Positions 47,314 through 56,574 of a stretch of 64,000 bases of DNA are shown in pieces. The stretch covers positions 1 to 64,000 of the forward strand of contig NZ_JBDPLH010000014.1 in NCBI RefSeq assembly GCF_040187885.1, given 5' to 3'. Made by a program: the position numbers and the translations under genes. This DNA is from Roseateles_E cavernae (lineage in GTDB: Bacteria > Pseudomonadota > Gammaproteobacteria > Burkholderiales > Burkholderiaceae_C). How positions within the stretch are numbered: position 1 is the stretch's first letter; each line of letters opens with the position of its first letter. The notes under the pieces were generated by a model, which was not told where the DNA came from, made no database searches, and saw only the letters and a program-made list of their open reading frames with translations.

Positions 47314-48339
47314 GTGGCCGCAATACTCCCAGCCAACAACTTCGAGTCCGGTGATCGTCCGGCAGAGCGGGTCCAGCCGCAGGGCAGCCCGCCGCCGCGT
47401 CGCCGTGTCGCGCCCTGGGCCGACACCGTGTTTTCGCTGCTCGCGCACAGCGCCGCCTGGCTGACGCTGGCCCTGCTGGTGGGCATCATCGTCTCGCTGC
47501 TGATCGGCGCGGCCCCGGCCATCCAGGAGTTCGGCCTGGGCTTTCTGTGGACCAGCGAGTGGGATCCTGTCCAGGAAAAGTTCGGCGGCCTGGTGATGAT
47601 TTACGGCACGCTGATGACCTCCTTCATCGCGCTGCTGATCGCGGTGCCGGTGAGCTTCGGCATCGCGCTGTTCCTGACCGAGCTCTCGCCCAACTGGCTG
47701 CGCCGGCCGCTGGGCGTCGCGGTCGAGCTCTTGGCCGCCGTGCCGTCCATCGTCTACGGCATGTGGGGCCTGCTGGTGTTCGGCCCCATCCTGGCCACCT
47801 ATGTGCAGCAGCCGCTGCAGGCCCTGCTGACCGGTGTGCCCTTCCTGGGCGCGCTGGTGTCGGGCCCGCCGGTGGGCATCGGCATCCTGTCGGCCGGCAT
47901 CATCCTGGCCATCATGATCATTCCCTTCATCGCCTCGGTGATGCGCGACGTGTTCGAGGTCACGCCGCCGATGCTGAAGGAAAGCGCCTACGGCCTGGGC
48001 GCCACCACCTGGGAGGTGGTCTGGAAGGTGGTGCTGCCCTATACCAAGACCGGCGTGGTCGGCGGCATCATGCTGGGCCTGGGCCGCGCGCTCGGAGAGA
48101 CCATGGCCATCACCTTCGTGATCGGCAATATGAACCAGCTGAACTCGCTGTCGGTGTTCGAGGCGGCCAACAGCATCACCTCGGCGCTGGCCAATGAGTT
48201 CGCCGAGGCCGGCGAGGGCCTGCATCAGGCTTCGCTGATCTATCTGGGCCTGGTGCTGTTCTTCATCACCTTCGTGGTGCTGGCCTGCTCCAAGGTGCTG
48301 TTGTCGCAACTGAAGAAGAACGAGGGAGCGCGCTCATGA
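47314..48339 (+). CDS. pstC: Phosphate ABC transporter permease PstC
   Basis: A 341-residue inner-membrane permease with about six helices. The permease signature is visible in LKESAYGLGATTWEVVWKVV and GRALGETMAITFVIG. It pairs with PstA to form the channel. Translation starts at GTG 47314 after AGGAGG; the N-terminal 30 residues are Pro/Arg-rich and cytoplasmic. Its stop overlaps the pstA start by four bases. Confidence 0.95.
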   Translation: MAAILPANNFESGDRPAERVQPQGSPPPRRRVAPWADTVFSLLAHSAAWLTLALLVGIIVSLLIGAAPAIQEFGLGFLWTSEWDPVQEKFGGLVMIYGTLMTSFIALLIAVPVSFGIALFLTELSPNWLRRPLGVAVELLAAVPSIVYGMWGLLVFGPILATYVQQPLQALLTGVPFLGALVSGPPVGIGILSAGIILAIMIIPFIASVMRDVFEVTPPMLKESAYGLGATTWEVVWKVVLPYTKTGVVGGIMLGLGRALGETMAITFVIGNMNQLNSLSVFEAANSITSALANEFAEAGEGLHQASLIYLGLVLFFITFVVLACSKVLLSQLKKNEGARS

Positions 48340-49208
48340 GTGTCAGCACCACCGTATTGGATGCCAAGCGCCTGGCCATGCATGCCAAGCGCAAGCGGGT
48401 CAACGCGATCGCGCTGACCCTGTCGCTGGCCGCGATGGCCTTCGGCCTGTTCTGGCTGCTGTGGATTCTGTTCGAGACCGTGCGTCTGGGCATCGGCGGC
48501 CTGGCGCTGGCCACCTTCACCGAGATGACCCCGCCGCCGCAGGCCGAGACCGGCGGCCTGGCCAATGCCATCTTCGGCTCGGCCGTGATGGTGGGTCTGG
48601 CCACCTTGATCGGCACGCCGGTCGGCGTGCTGGCCGGCGTCTACCTGGCCGAGTACGGCCAGAAGACCTGGCTGGGCAGCACCGTGCGTTTCATCAACGA
48701 CATCCTGTTGTCGGCGCCGTCCATCGTCGTCGGCCTGTTCATCTACGCAGTCGTGGTCGCCAAGATGAAGAGCTTCTCGGGCTTTGCCGGCATCCTGGCG
48801 CTGGCGCTGATCGTGATCCCGGTCGTGATACGCACCACCGAGAACATGTTGAGCCTGATCCCGAATGCCTTGCGCGAGGCGGCCTATGCGCTGGGCACGC
48901 CGAAGTGGAAGGTCATCATGTCGGTGACCCTGAAGTCGGCCCGCGCCGGCGTGCTGACCGGCATCCTGCTGGCCCTGGCCCGCATTTCGGGAGAGACCGC
49001 GCCGCTGCTGTTCACCGCGCTGTCGAATCAGTTCTGGACCTCGGACCTGAGTGCGCCGATGGCCAGCTTGCCGGTCACGATCTTCAAATTCGCGATGAGC
49101 CCCTACGAGAACTGGCAGAAGCTGGCCTGGGCGGGCGTGTTCATCATCACCATTGGCGTGCTGCTGCTGAATATCCTGGCGCGCGTGCTCTTCAAGAACA
49201 AGCATTAA
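48336..49208 (+). CDS. pstA: Phosphate ABC transporter permease PstA
   Basis: A 290-residue inner-membrane permease, partner of PstC. Six hydrophobic segments are visible. The cytoplasmic coupling helix is LREAAYALGTPKWKVIMSVT, followed by ARISGETAPLLFTAL. It overlaps pstC as ATGA, so translation is coupled. pstB follows 15 bases downstream. Confidence 0.95.
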   Translation: MSVSTTVLDAKRLAMHAKRKRVNAIALTLSLAAMAFGLFWLLWILFETVRLGIGGLALATFTEMTPPPQAETGGLANAIFGSAVMVGLATLIGTPVGVLAGVYLAEYGQKTWLGSTVRFINDILLSAPSIVVGLFIYAVVVAKMKSFSGFAGILALALIVIPVVIRTTENMLSLIPNALREAAYALGTPKWKVIMSVTLKSARAGVLTGILLALARISGETAPLLFTALSNQFWTSDLSAPMASLPVTIFKFAMSPYENWQKLAWAGVFIITIGVLLLNILARVLFKNKH

Positions 49209-49223
49209 GAGGGCTTAACCACC

Positions 49224-50009
49224 ATGGACGCAAAAGTCGACATGCCCATCACCGAGCGGGCCAAGCTCTCGGTCAAGAACCTGAACTTCTACTACGGCAA
49301 CTTCCATGCCCTAAAGAACATCAATCTGGACATTCCGGAGAAGAAGGTCACCGCCTTCATCGGCCCCTCGGGCTGCGGCAAGTCCACCCTGCTGCGCACG
49401 CTGAACCGCATGTTCGAGCTCTATCCCGAGCAGCGCGCCGAGGGCCAGATCCTGCTGGACGGCAATGACATCCTGACCAGCCGCGACGATGTCTCGCTGG
49501 TGCGCGCCAAGATCGGCATGGTGTTCCAGAAGCCGACGCCGTTCCCGATGTCGATCTACGACAACATCGCCTTCGGCGTGCGCCTGTTCGAGACGCTGCC
49601 GCGGGTCGAGATGGACGAGCGGGTCGAATGGGCGCTGAAGAAGGCCGCGCTGTGGAACGAGGTCAAGGACAAGCTCAACCAGAGCGGCTCGGGCCTCTCC
49701 GGCGGCCAGCAGCAGCGTCTGTGCATCGCCCGCGGCATCGCGATCAAGCCCGAGGTGCTGCTGCTCGACGAGCCCTGCTCGGCGCTGGACCCGATCTCGA
49801 CCGGCAAGATCGAGGAACTGATCCACGAGCTGAAGAGCGACTACACGGTGGCTATCGTGACCCACAACATGCAGCAGGCCGCGCGCTGCTCGGACTACAC
49901 GGCCTATATGTACCTGGGCGACCTGATCGAGTTCGGCCCGACGGCCGAGCTGTTCATGAAGCCCAAGCGCAAGGACACCGAAGACTACATCACCGGCCGC
50001 TTCGGCTGA
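49224..50009 (+). CDS. pstB: Phosphate ABC transporter ATPase PstB
   Basis: A 261-residue ATPase. Walker A is GPSGCGKST, the signature is SGGQQQRLCIARGIAI, Walker B is VLLLDEPCSALDPIST, and the H-loop is VTHNMQQAARCSDYTA. The phrase FYYGNFHALKNINLDI and the MFQKPTPFPMS loop are PstB-specific. It energises phosphate import and, with PhoU and PhoR, signals the phosphate state. phoU begins 16 bases downstream. Confidence 0.97.
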   Translation: MDAKVDMPITERAKLSVKNLNFYYGNFHALKNINLDIPEKKVTAFIGPSGCGKSTLLRTLNRMFELYPEQRAEGQILLDGNDILTSRDDVSLVRAKIGMVFQKPTPFPMSIYDNIAFGVRLFETLPRVEMDERVEWALKKAALWNEVKDKLNQSGSGLSGGQQQRLCIARGIAIKPEVLLLDEPCSALDPISTGKIEELIHELKSDYTVAIVTHNMQQAARCSDYTAYMYLGDLIEFGPTAELFMKPKRKDTEDYITGRFG

Positions 50010-50025
50010 GCCAGGGAGACACACC

Positions 50026-50733
50026 ATGAGCGACAAGCATCTCTCAACCCAATTCGATGCCGAGCTGAGCGGCATCTCGACCCGCGTGCTGGAAATGGGC
50101 GGTCTGGTCGAGGCCCAGGTGGCGCAGGCGGTCAACGCGCTGACCTCCTTCAGCGGCGAGATCGCCAGCGTCGTGCTGCAGACCGAGGAGCGCGTCAACG
50201 CGATGGAGGTGGAGATCGACCGCGATCTGTCCAGCATCATCGCGCGCCGTCAGCCCACGGCCCGCGATCTGCGCCTGCTGATCGCGATTTCCAAGACCAT
50301 CGCCAATCTGGAGCGCGTCGGTGACGAGGCCGCGCGCATTGCCCGCACGGTGCAGCGCCTGATCAACTCCGGCGTCTCGAGCCGGCTGCGCCTGCCGATG
50401 TCGGACCTGGCCTTCGAGGCCGATCTGGCCGTGGCCCTGCTGCGCAAGGCGCTGGATGCCTTCGCGCGTCTGGATGTCGAGCGTGCGCTCGAGGTGCTGA
50501 AGCAGGACGACCAGATCGACAAGGAGTTCGATGGCCTGCTGCGCAAGCTGATCACCTACATGATGGAAGACCCGCGCACCATCTCCACCTCGATCGACAT
50601 GGTCTTCGTCGCCAAGGCGATCGAGCGCGTCGGCGACCATGCCAAGAACCTGGCCGAGGTCATCATCTATGTGGTCAAGGGCACCGATGTACGTCACAAC
50701 ACGCCCGAGGCGGTTGAGACCATGGTGCGCTGA
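50026..50733 (+). CDS. phoU: Phosphate signalling regulator PhoU
   Basis: A 235-residue all-helical protein with two repeats of the PhoU fold. Metal-site patterns E/DxxxD are visible, e.g. VNAMEVEIDRDLSSIIARRQ and LKQDDQIDKEFDGLLRKLI. Phrases such as ERVGDEAARIARTVQ and ERVGDHAKNLAEVIIYV are typical. PhoU links PstSCAB activity to PhoR and prevents excess phosphate uptake. It lies between pstB and phoB in one transcript. Confidence 0.96.
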   Translation: MSDKHLSTQFDAELSGISTRVLEMGGLVEAQVAQAVNALTSFSGEIASVVLQTEERVNAMEVEIDRDLSSIIARRQPTARDLRLLIAISKTIANLERVGDEAARIARTVQRLINSGVSSRLRLPMSDLAFEADLAVALLRKALDAFARLDVERALEVLKQDDQIDKEFDGLLRKLITYMMEDPRTISTSIDMVFVAKAIERVGDHAKNLAEVIIYVVKGTDVRHNTPEAVETMVR

Positions 50734-50757
50734 GACCCCGAGCAGAAGGAAAACAAT

Positions 50758-51459
50758 ATGAGCCGTATCCTGGTGGTGGAAGACGAATCGGCGATTGCCG
50801 AGCTGATCTCGATCAATCTGCGTCATGCCGGATTCGATGTGACGATCGCCGGCAGTGCCGATCAGGCGCAGCTGGAGGTGGATCGGGTGTTGCCAGACCT
50901 GGTGGTGCTGGACTGGATGCTGCCGGGTCAGTCGGGCCTGGCGCTGGCGCGGCTGTGGCGCGGTGCGGTGCGCACCAAGGAGCTGCCCATCATCATGCTG
51001 ACCGCGCGGGCCGAGGAGACCGACAAGGTCTCGGGGCTGGATGCCGGCGCCGATGACTATCTGACCAAGCCTTTCTCGACCAATGAGCTGCTGGCGCGCA
51101 TCCGTGCGGTGCTGCGCCGTAAGGCGCCCGAGGCGCTGGATTCGGTGGTCGAGATCAGCGGCCTGAGCCTGGATCCGGGCACGCGCCGTGTCAGCCGCGA
51201 AGGTGTCGAGGTCAAGCTGGGCCCGACCGAGTTCCGCCTGCTGCACTTCTTCATGACCCATCCCGAGCGCGTGCACAGCCGCTCGCAGCTGCTGGACCGG
51301 GTCTGGGGCGATCATGTCTTCATCGAGGAGCGCACCGTGGACGTGCATGTCAAGCGCCTGCGTGAAGCGCTGGAGCGCGTGCACTGCGCACGCATGATAG
51401 AGACGGTGCGCGGTGCGGGCTACCGGCTGACGCAACAGGCCAGCGCGCTGTCCGCCTGA
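50758..51459 (+). CDS. phoB: Phosphate regulon response regulator PhoB
   Basis: A 233-residue OmpR-family regulator. The acidic pocket is VVEDES (E8, D9), phosphoacceptor D52 (VVLDWMLPGQSG), T at IMLTARAEE and K at YLTKPFSTNE. The winged helix has GPTEFRLLHFFMTHPERVHS and RTVDVHVKRLREALE. It binds Pho boxes such as the two found upstream of pstS. It is cotranscribed with phoU and phoR in the order usual for betaproteobacteria. Confidence 0.97.
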   Translation: MSRILVVEDESAIAELISINLRHAGFDVTIAGSADQAQLEVDRVLPDLVVLDWMLPGQSGLALARLWRGAVRTKELPIIMLTARAEETDKVSGLDAGADDYLTKPFSTNELLARIRAVLRRKAPEALDSVVEISGLSLDPGTRRVSREGVEVKLGPTEFRLLHFFMTHPERVHSRSQLLDRVWGDHVFIEERTVDVHVKRLREALERVHCARMIETVRGAGYRLTQQASALSA

Positions 51460-51478
51460 GCCAGGAACTGGAGTTTCA

Positions 51479-52840
51479 GTGAACTGGCTGCTGCCGCGTA
51501 TTGCATTGGCCACCCTGGCCGTGGCTCTGGGAGCCTTGGTCGGTGTGTGGGTGGGGCGCTGGTCACAGGCGCCATTTCTGGGGGAGGTCCTGGGTGCGGG
51601 CAGCGCGGTGCTGGTGCTGGTGCTGGTCGACTCGCTGCGCGGCCATCGGCTGATCCAGTGGCTGCGCGGCAACCAGCAGGGCGCCGCGCCGCGTGACACC
51701 GGTTTCTGGGGCGAGCTCGGCTATCGCATCGAACGTGCGGTGCGCGAGCGCGAGCGCGTCATCGATCGCGAGCGTCTGCAGCTCTCGCAGTTCCTGTCGG
51801 CCATCGAGGCCTCGCCCAATGGCGTGCTGATGCTGGACCGGCATGACCATATCCAGTGGTGCAACAAGGTAGCGGCCGACCACTTCGCGCTCGATCCGCA
51901 GCGCGATCTGCAGCAGCGCATCACGAATCTGGTGCGCTCACCGGCTTTTGTCAGCTATCTGCAGTCGGGTCAGTACGCCGAGCCGCTGATGCTGGGCAAC
52001 ACCCGCGGTGCCGGCAATCTTTCGGTGGTGGTGCGCTCCTATGGCGAGGGCATGCGGCTGGTGCTGTCGCAGGATGTCACCGAGCGCGAGCGCGCCGAGA
52101 GCATGCGGCGCGACTTCGTCGCCAATGTCTCGCACGAGATCCGCACGCCGCTGACGGTGCTGACCGGTTTCATCGAGACCATGAGCTCGCTGCCGCTGAC
52201 CGAGGCCGAGCGCAAGCGCGTGCTCTTCCTGATGGGCCAGCAGACCCAGCGCATGCTAACCCTGGTCAGCGACCTGCTGACCCTGGCCCAGCTGGAAGGC
52301 AGCCCGCGCCCCGCGCCGGACCGCTGGGTCAGCCTGGACGGCCTGCTGAACCGCGTCGCGTCGGATGCGCAGGCACTGTCCTCGGGCCGGCACCAGATCA
52401 GCGTGCAGACCGAGACCCATGCCGATGTGGCCGGCGTCGAGCCCGAGCTGCTCAGCGCGGCCGCCAATCTGGTGACCAATGCGGTGCGCTACACGCCGGA
52501 CGGCGGCGCCATCGATGTGGTCTGGCGCCTGCAGGCCGATGGCAGCGGCGAGCTGAGCGTCTGTGACACCGGTCCGGGCATCGCGCGCGAGCATCTGCCG
52601 CGCCTGACCGAGCGCTTCTACCGTGTCGACGGCAGCCGCTCGCGCGAGACCGGCGGCACCGGCCTGGGCCTGTCCATCGTCAAGCATGTGGCGCAGCGCC
52701 ATGGCGGCGAGCTGCACATCCAGAGTGAACCCGGCAAGGGCTCGAAGTTTCGCCTGGTGCTGCCGGCCGTGCGGGTGCGGGTGGCCGGTGGCGAGGCCGA
52801 GGTGGGCGTCGAGGCGGCGATGCCGCGCGCCCAGGCCTGA
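51479..52840 (+). CDS. phoR: Phosphate regulon sensor kinase PhoR
   Basis: A 453-residue membrane kinase. Two transmembrane segments lie at about 5-25 and 38-52 with almost no periplasmic loop, as in PhoR. A PAS domain at about 100-200 (LSAIEASPNGVLMLDRHDHI) precedes the H-box FVANVSHEIRTPLTVL with H219. The ATPase N-, G1- and G2-boxes follow (NLVTNAVRYTP, CDTGPGIA, GTGLGLSIVKH). Translation starts at GTG 51479 after GGAG. It ends seven bases before the end of the convergent GT-C-like gene, with no visible terminator between. Confidence 0.96.
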   Translation: MNWLLPRIALATLAVALGALVGVWVGRWSQAPFLGEVLGAGSAVLVLVLVDSLRGHRLIQWLRGNQQGAAPRDTGFWGELGYRIERAVRERERVIDRERLQLSQFLSAIEASPNGVLMLDRHDHIQWCNKVAADHFALDPQRDLQQRITNLVRSPAFVSYLQSGQYAEPLMLGNTRGAGNLSVVVRSYGEGMRLVLSQDVTERERAESMRRDFVANVSHEIRTPLTVLTGFIETMSSLPLTEAERKRVLFLMGQQTQRMLTLVSDLLTLAQLEGSPRPAPDRWVSLDGLLNRVASDAQALSSGRHQISVQTETHADVAGVEPELLSAAANLVTNAVRYTPDGGAIDVVWRLQADGSGELSVCDTGPGIAREHLPRLTERFYRVDGSRSRETGGTGLGLSIVKHVAQRHGGELHIQSEPGKGSKFRLVLPAVRVRVAGGEAEVGVEAAMPRAQA

Positions 52841-52847
52841 GGATGTG

Positions 52848-54497
52848 TCAGAGCCGGCGCAACACCAGGTAGTGCTGCACCCGATCGGTCGGGCGGCGCA
52901 CGGTGCCGACCAGGCTCCAACCCTCGGGCAGCGTTGCCTGGGTGTCGTTTTGAAGCAGCGCGTACTGGCAGCTGCTCTGTGCCAGCGGCCGGCGCGCCTC
53001 GACCATCCAGCCGCCCTGAAATTCGAGCGAGGCCAGCAACGACATCGGCTGGCCTGGTGCCGCCAGGCAGTTGAACTCGGCCGGCAACTGGCTGCGCAGT
53101 CGCTCGATCAGTGCACGATTGCTGCGCGCATAGTCCAGCAGCGGCAGCCACAAGCTCATCGCCAGCAGCCACAGCAGGGCCACGCCACCGGCCGGCAGCA
53201 CCAGGCTTTTCCATAGCGCATGCTGGTGGCGGGCCGTGCGCCAGCGCACCAGCGCGATCCAGGCTGCCGTGCCGAGCAGGGCCACGGCCAGCGCCAGCGG
53301 ATGGAAGCTGGGCTCGAAGCCCTGCGCCAGCTTGCGGATATTGGCCAGCGGCTGAGTCGGCCAGCCGGCCTGCATCGAGGCGTAGTAGGCCCACACGAAA
53401 AGCGCGCCGGCGCTGAAGAAGAACACCGAGAACCAGTCCATCGCCGCCGCGACGCTGCGCCGCAGGGTCGGCAGCGCAAAGCTGGCCAGCACTGCCAGCG
53501 CCGGCAGTGCCAGCAGCAGCGCGCGGTCCGAACCATTCATCAGCAGGCTGGTGATCAGCGGCACCAGCACGCCCAGCAGCGGCACGCTGACATGCCGATG
53601 CTGCCAATGGCGCCGCCAGCGCCACAGCGTCCACAGCGCCATCGGCCAGGCCGGCCAGCAGAACCAGGCCAACTGGCTGATGAAACGCAGCGGGTCCTTG
53701 GCATGGCCGTCCACCGCGACGCGCCAGGCCCAGCCACGGAACTCCCAGGCGCTCAGCGCGCCCAGGGCCACCGCGACCAGCAGCCAGGGCAGCAGGCGCC
53801 GCACCTGCTCGTAGCTGGAGCGGCGTACCAGCCAGGCGCCACCGGCTCCCAGTGCCAGGGCCATCGCCGGCGCACCGCTGGCGGCCAGCAGTGGCAGGGC
53901 CAGCAGCACGGCAATGCGGGCCTTGGTCTCGCGGTAGGGCGCAGCCGCCAGGCCGTAGATGAACAGGCTGCAAGCCAGCAGCTGCATCAGCTCGGACGTC
54001 GTTTCATGGCCCAGCAGCAGCAGGCCCAGCGAGGCCACCAGGGCCAGCAGCGCGCCATCGGCCAGCGCGCGCGCGTAATCGATCGCATGGGCCTCGCCAC
54101 CAAAGGCGAAGGCCACCGGCTGGGCCGCATCGGTGCGGGCCAGATGGAAGGTCGTGTACCAGACCAGCACCAGCACGGCCACCAGGGCCAGGCCGAAGGG
54201 CAGGCGCGCGGCCAGTGCTGGATCCAGCCAGGGCAGGGCCTTGATGAAGGCGGCGCCTACCCAGTAGGGCAGCAGACCGCCCTCGGCCGGAATGCCGGCG
54301 ATCGCCGGCTGCCACCAGGGGGCATGGCCTTGCGCGATGCTGGCCATGAAGCCGAAGGTCGTCATGTCGGCATTGCGCCAGGGGTCGCGGCCGAACAAGC
54401 CGGGAATCACATAGGCGGCACAGAACAGCAGCAGGGCCAGGCGCGGCAGCCGCTGGGCGCCGCGTTCGGCCACGATGGCGGGGTTGGGCAGGTTCAC
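52848..54497 (-). CDS. GT-C-like membrane glycosyltransferase (putative)
   Basis: A 549-residue multispanning membrane protein with about ten to twelve helices and a C-terminal soluble domain of roughly 90 residues. The first loop after helix 1 has GRDPWRNADMTTFGFMA, resembling the acidic DxD/ExD-type motif of GT-C transferases such as ArnT and PMT-family proteins. This suggests transfer of a sugar from a lipid carrier to lipid A or protein. The C-terminus (QCQYALLQNDTQ-like and YLVLRRL) is not informative. No polyprenyl-sugar genes lie nearby, so the role is uncertain. It is on the opposite strand to phoR. Confidence 0.65.
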   Translation of the reverse strand: MNLPNPAIVAERGAQRLPRLALLLFCAAYVIPGLFGRDPWRNADMTTFGFMASIAQGHAPWWQPAIAGIPAEGGLLPYWVGAAFIKALPWLDPALAARLPFGLALVAVLVLVWYTTFHLARTDAAQPVAFAFGGEAHAIDYARALADGALLALVASLGLLLLGHETTSELMQLLACSLFIYGLAAAPYRETKARIAVLLALPLLAASGAPAMALALGAGGAWLVRRSSYEQVRRLLPWLLVAVALGALSAWEFRGWAWRVAVDGHAKDPLRFISQLAWFCWPAWPMALWTLWRWRRHWQHRHVSVPLLGVLVPLITSLLMNGSDRALLLALPALAVLASFALPTLRRSVAAAMDWFSVFFFSAGALFVWAYYASMQAGWPTQPLANIRKLAQGFEPSFHPLALAVALLGTAAWIALVRWRTARHQHALWKSLVLPAGGVALLWLLAMSLWLPLLDYARSNRALIERLRSQLPAEFNCLAAPGQPMSLLASLEFQGGWMVEARRPLAQSSCQYALLQNDTQATLPEGWSLVGTVRRPTDRVQHYLVLRRL

Positions 54498-54568
54498 GCG
54501 CGGGATTCTTCTACGGGTTTGTCTCGGTGCGCATCATGCCGCAGAACCTGGGTTCTTCCGGCGCCATG

Positions 54569-54594
54569 AAAAAAGGCAGCCTGGGCTGCCTTTT
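54569..54594 (-). terminator. Rho-independent terminator after rpmE2
   Basis: On the minus strand a stem (AAGGCAGC / GCTGCCTT, plus-strand positions 54573-54580 and 54585-54592) is followed by a run of six T. It ends the transcript that includes rpmE2. Confidence 0.85.
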
Positions 54595-54623
54595 GCTGGA
54601 CCGCCGCGCAAGCGGCGAAGTCT

Positions 54624-54878
54624 TTACTTCTTGAACTGCGCAAACTTGTTGCGGAACTTCTCGACGCGACCGCCCAGATTGTCGATGCTCTTTTGCTGGC
54701 CGGTGTAGAAGGGGTGCGACTCGCTGGTGGTTTCCAGCTTGACCAGGGGCAGCGTGCGGCCGTCTTCCAGGGTCACGGAGTCCTTGGTCTGCACGGTCGA
54801 GCGCGTGATGAACTGGAAACCGTTGGATTGGTCCAGGAACGCAACTTCGCGGTAGTTGGGGTGAATGCCGTCTTTCAT
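54624..54878 (-). CDS. rpmE2: 50S ribosomal protein L31, type B
   Basis: An 84-residue ribosomal protein. It begins MKDGIHPNYREVAFLDQ and contains FQFITRSTVQ and SHPFYTGQQKSIDNLGGRVE, the family core. It lacks the CxxC zinc ribbon, which marks the type B (zinc-independent) paralogue made under zinc limitation in many bacteria. I start at 54878; the frame extends upstream without homology. It lies downstream of rho on the same strand, a common order; the 161-base gap holds two hairpins. Confidence 0.96.
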   Translation of the reverse strand: MKDGIHPNYREVAFLDQSNGFQFITRSTVQTKDSVTLEDGRTLPLVKLETTSESHPFYTGQQKSIDNLGGRVEKFRNKFAQFKK

Positions 54879-54969
54879 GAGAGACCTCTCGCTGCAGTGC
54901 CGGTAGCCACGCCACACCATGCGACGCACTTTCCGACAGCGGAAAAACGCGGATTATAGCCTGAAGTAG

Positions 54970-55013
54970 GAACGCCACCCGAAGGTGGCGTTCGCGCACC
55001 GCCAAAGCGGTGC
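54970..55013 (-). other. Two hairpins in the rho-rpmE2 gap
   Basis: GAACGCCACC/GGTGGCGTTC (54970-54979, 54984-54993; loop CGAA) and GCACCGC/GCGGTGC (54996-55002, 55007-55013; loop CAAA) are perfect stems. On the minus strand only a weak T-rich tract (CTACTTC) follows the second, so they may attenuate rather than end the rho transcript. Confidence 0.6.
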
Positions 55014-55039
55014 CATGAAGTCCTGCAGAACCGAGCTCT

Positions 55040-56305
55040 TTAACCGCCTCGACGCATCATGTCGAAGAAGTCGAGGTTGTTCTTGGTGGACTTCATCTTG
55101 TCGAGGATGAACTCCATCGCTTCGATCTCGTCCATCGGGTAGAGCAGCTTGCGCAGGATCCAGCTCTTTTGCAGGATCTCGGGCTTGAGCAGCAGTTCTT
55201 CGCGGCGGGTGCCGGACTTGTTGATCAGGATGGACGGGTAGACGCGCTTCTCGGCCATGCGGCGATCCAGATGGATTTCGCAGTTGCCGGTGCCCTTGAA
55301 TTCTTCGTAGATCACCTCGTCCATGCGGCTGCCGGTTTCCACCAGGGCCGTGCCGATGATGGTCAGCGAGCCGCCTTCCTCGATCTTGCGGGCCGCGCCG
55401 AAGAAGCGCTTGGGGCGCTGCAGGGCGTTGGCGTCCACGCCGCCGGTCAGCACCTTGCCCGACGAAGGCAGGACATTGTTGTAGGCGCGCGCCAGGCGGG
55501 TGATCGAGTCCAGCAGGATGATCACGTCCTTCTTCATCTCGACCAGGCGCTTGGCCCGCTCGATCACCATTTCGGCGACCTGCACGTGGCGGGCGGCCGG
55601 CTCATCGAAGGTCGAGGAGATCACCTCGCCACGCACGGTGCGCAGCATCTCGGTCACTTCTTCCGGACGCTCGTCGACCAGCAGCACGATCAGATGGCAG
55701 TCGGGGTGATTGGCCACCAGCGCATGCGCCAGCTGCTGCATCATCACGGTCTTGCCGGTCTTGGGCTGGGCCACCAGCAGCGCGCGCTGGCCTTTGCCGA
55801 TCGGCGCGATCAGGTCGATGATGCGGCCGGTGATGTTCTCTTCGCTCTTGACGCCGTCGCGCTCGAGCTTGAACTGCTCGCGCGGGAATAGCGGCGTCAA
55901 GTTCTCGAACATGATCTTGTGCTTGCTCTCCTCGGGCGTCGCGTCGTTGACGCGGTCGACCTTGACCAGGGCAAAGTAGCGCTCGCCATCCTTGGGCACG
56001 CGTACCTCGCCTTCGATCATGTCGCCGGTGTGGAGATTGAAGCGCCGGATCTGGCTGGGGCTCAGATAGATGTCGTCGGTCGACGCCATATAGCTGGCCT
56101 CGATCGAGCGCAGGAAGCCGAAGCCATCGGGCAGCACTTCCAGCACGCCGTCACCGAAGACTTGCTCTCCGGCCTTGGCGCGCTTTTTCATGATGGCAAA
56201 CATCAGCTCCTGCTTGCGCAGCCGAGCGACGTTGTCGATTTCCAGCTCCTCGCCCATCTTGATGAGCTCGGAGACGTGAAGCGCTTTCAGTTCTGAAAGG
56301 TGCAT
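55040..56305 (-). CDS. rho: Transcription termination factor Rho
   Basis: A 421-residue hexameric RNA helicase (E. coli 419). The N-terminal helical and cold-shock domains contain the RNA-binding segment DGFGFLRSIEASYMASTDDI. Walker A is AQPKTGKTVMM, Walker B is DVIILLDSITRLARAYN, with VDERPEEVTEM and the Q/R-loops after it. The start MHLSELKALHVSEL at 56305 matches E. coli. It lies downstream of trxA after a 239-base leader with its own likely promoter, and upstream of rpmE2. Confidence 0.97.
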   Translation of the reverse strand: MHLSELKALHVSELIKMGEELEIDNVARLRKQELMFAIMKKRAKAGEQVFGDGVLEVLPDGFGFLRSIEASYMASTDDIYLSPSQIRRFNLHTGDMIEGEVRVPKDGERYFALVKVDRVNDATPEESKHKIMFENLTPLFPREQFKLERDGVKSEENITGRIIDLIAPIGKGQRALLVAQPKTGKTVMMQQLAHALVANHPDCHLIVLLVDERPEEVTEMLRTVRGEVISSTFDEPAARHVQVAEMVIERAKRLVEMKKDVIILLDSITRLARAYNNVLPSSGKVLTGGVDANALQRPKRFFGAARKIEEGGSLTIIGTALVETGSRMDEVIYEEFKGTGNCEIHLDRRMAEKRVYPSILINKSGTRREELLLKPEILQKSWILRKLLYPMDEIEAMEFILDKMKSTKNNLDFFDMMRRGG

Positions 56306-56543
56306 GGGTGAATACCCTGAGAGTCGTCCCAGGCCCTGCCAAGGGCCACGGACAAATACTTCGGCGGCAAGCACTGCATTCAAGCCCGACAGCATCGGTG
56401 CATGAACGAGACGAAAGAAATACGCGGGAGCTTGGGCGCCGAGTCCACGCGCCAGAACCTGGTCAGGTCGGGCGTGTTGGCAGTCTGCTGTTCAGTGCGG
56501 TCGGTGCGTTTGGAACACCGGCCGCGCCGAACAGGTTGGAATC

Positions 56544-56574
56544 ATTATAGGTTAGCGTCCAGGAAGGCCGTCAA
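56544..56574 (-). promoter_or_regulatory. Probable promoter of rho inside the trxA 3' end
   Basis: On the minus strand TTGACG (56574-56569) and TATAAT (56549-56544) are separated by 19 bases. The -10 matches consensus fully and overlaps the trxA stop codon; the -35 matches five of six. The spacer is one or two bases longer than usual. It would give a leader of about 230 bases before rho, comparable to the long rho leaders used for autoregulation. Confidence 0.6.
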
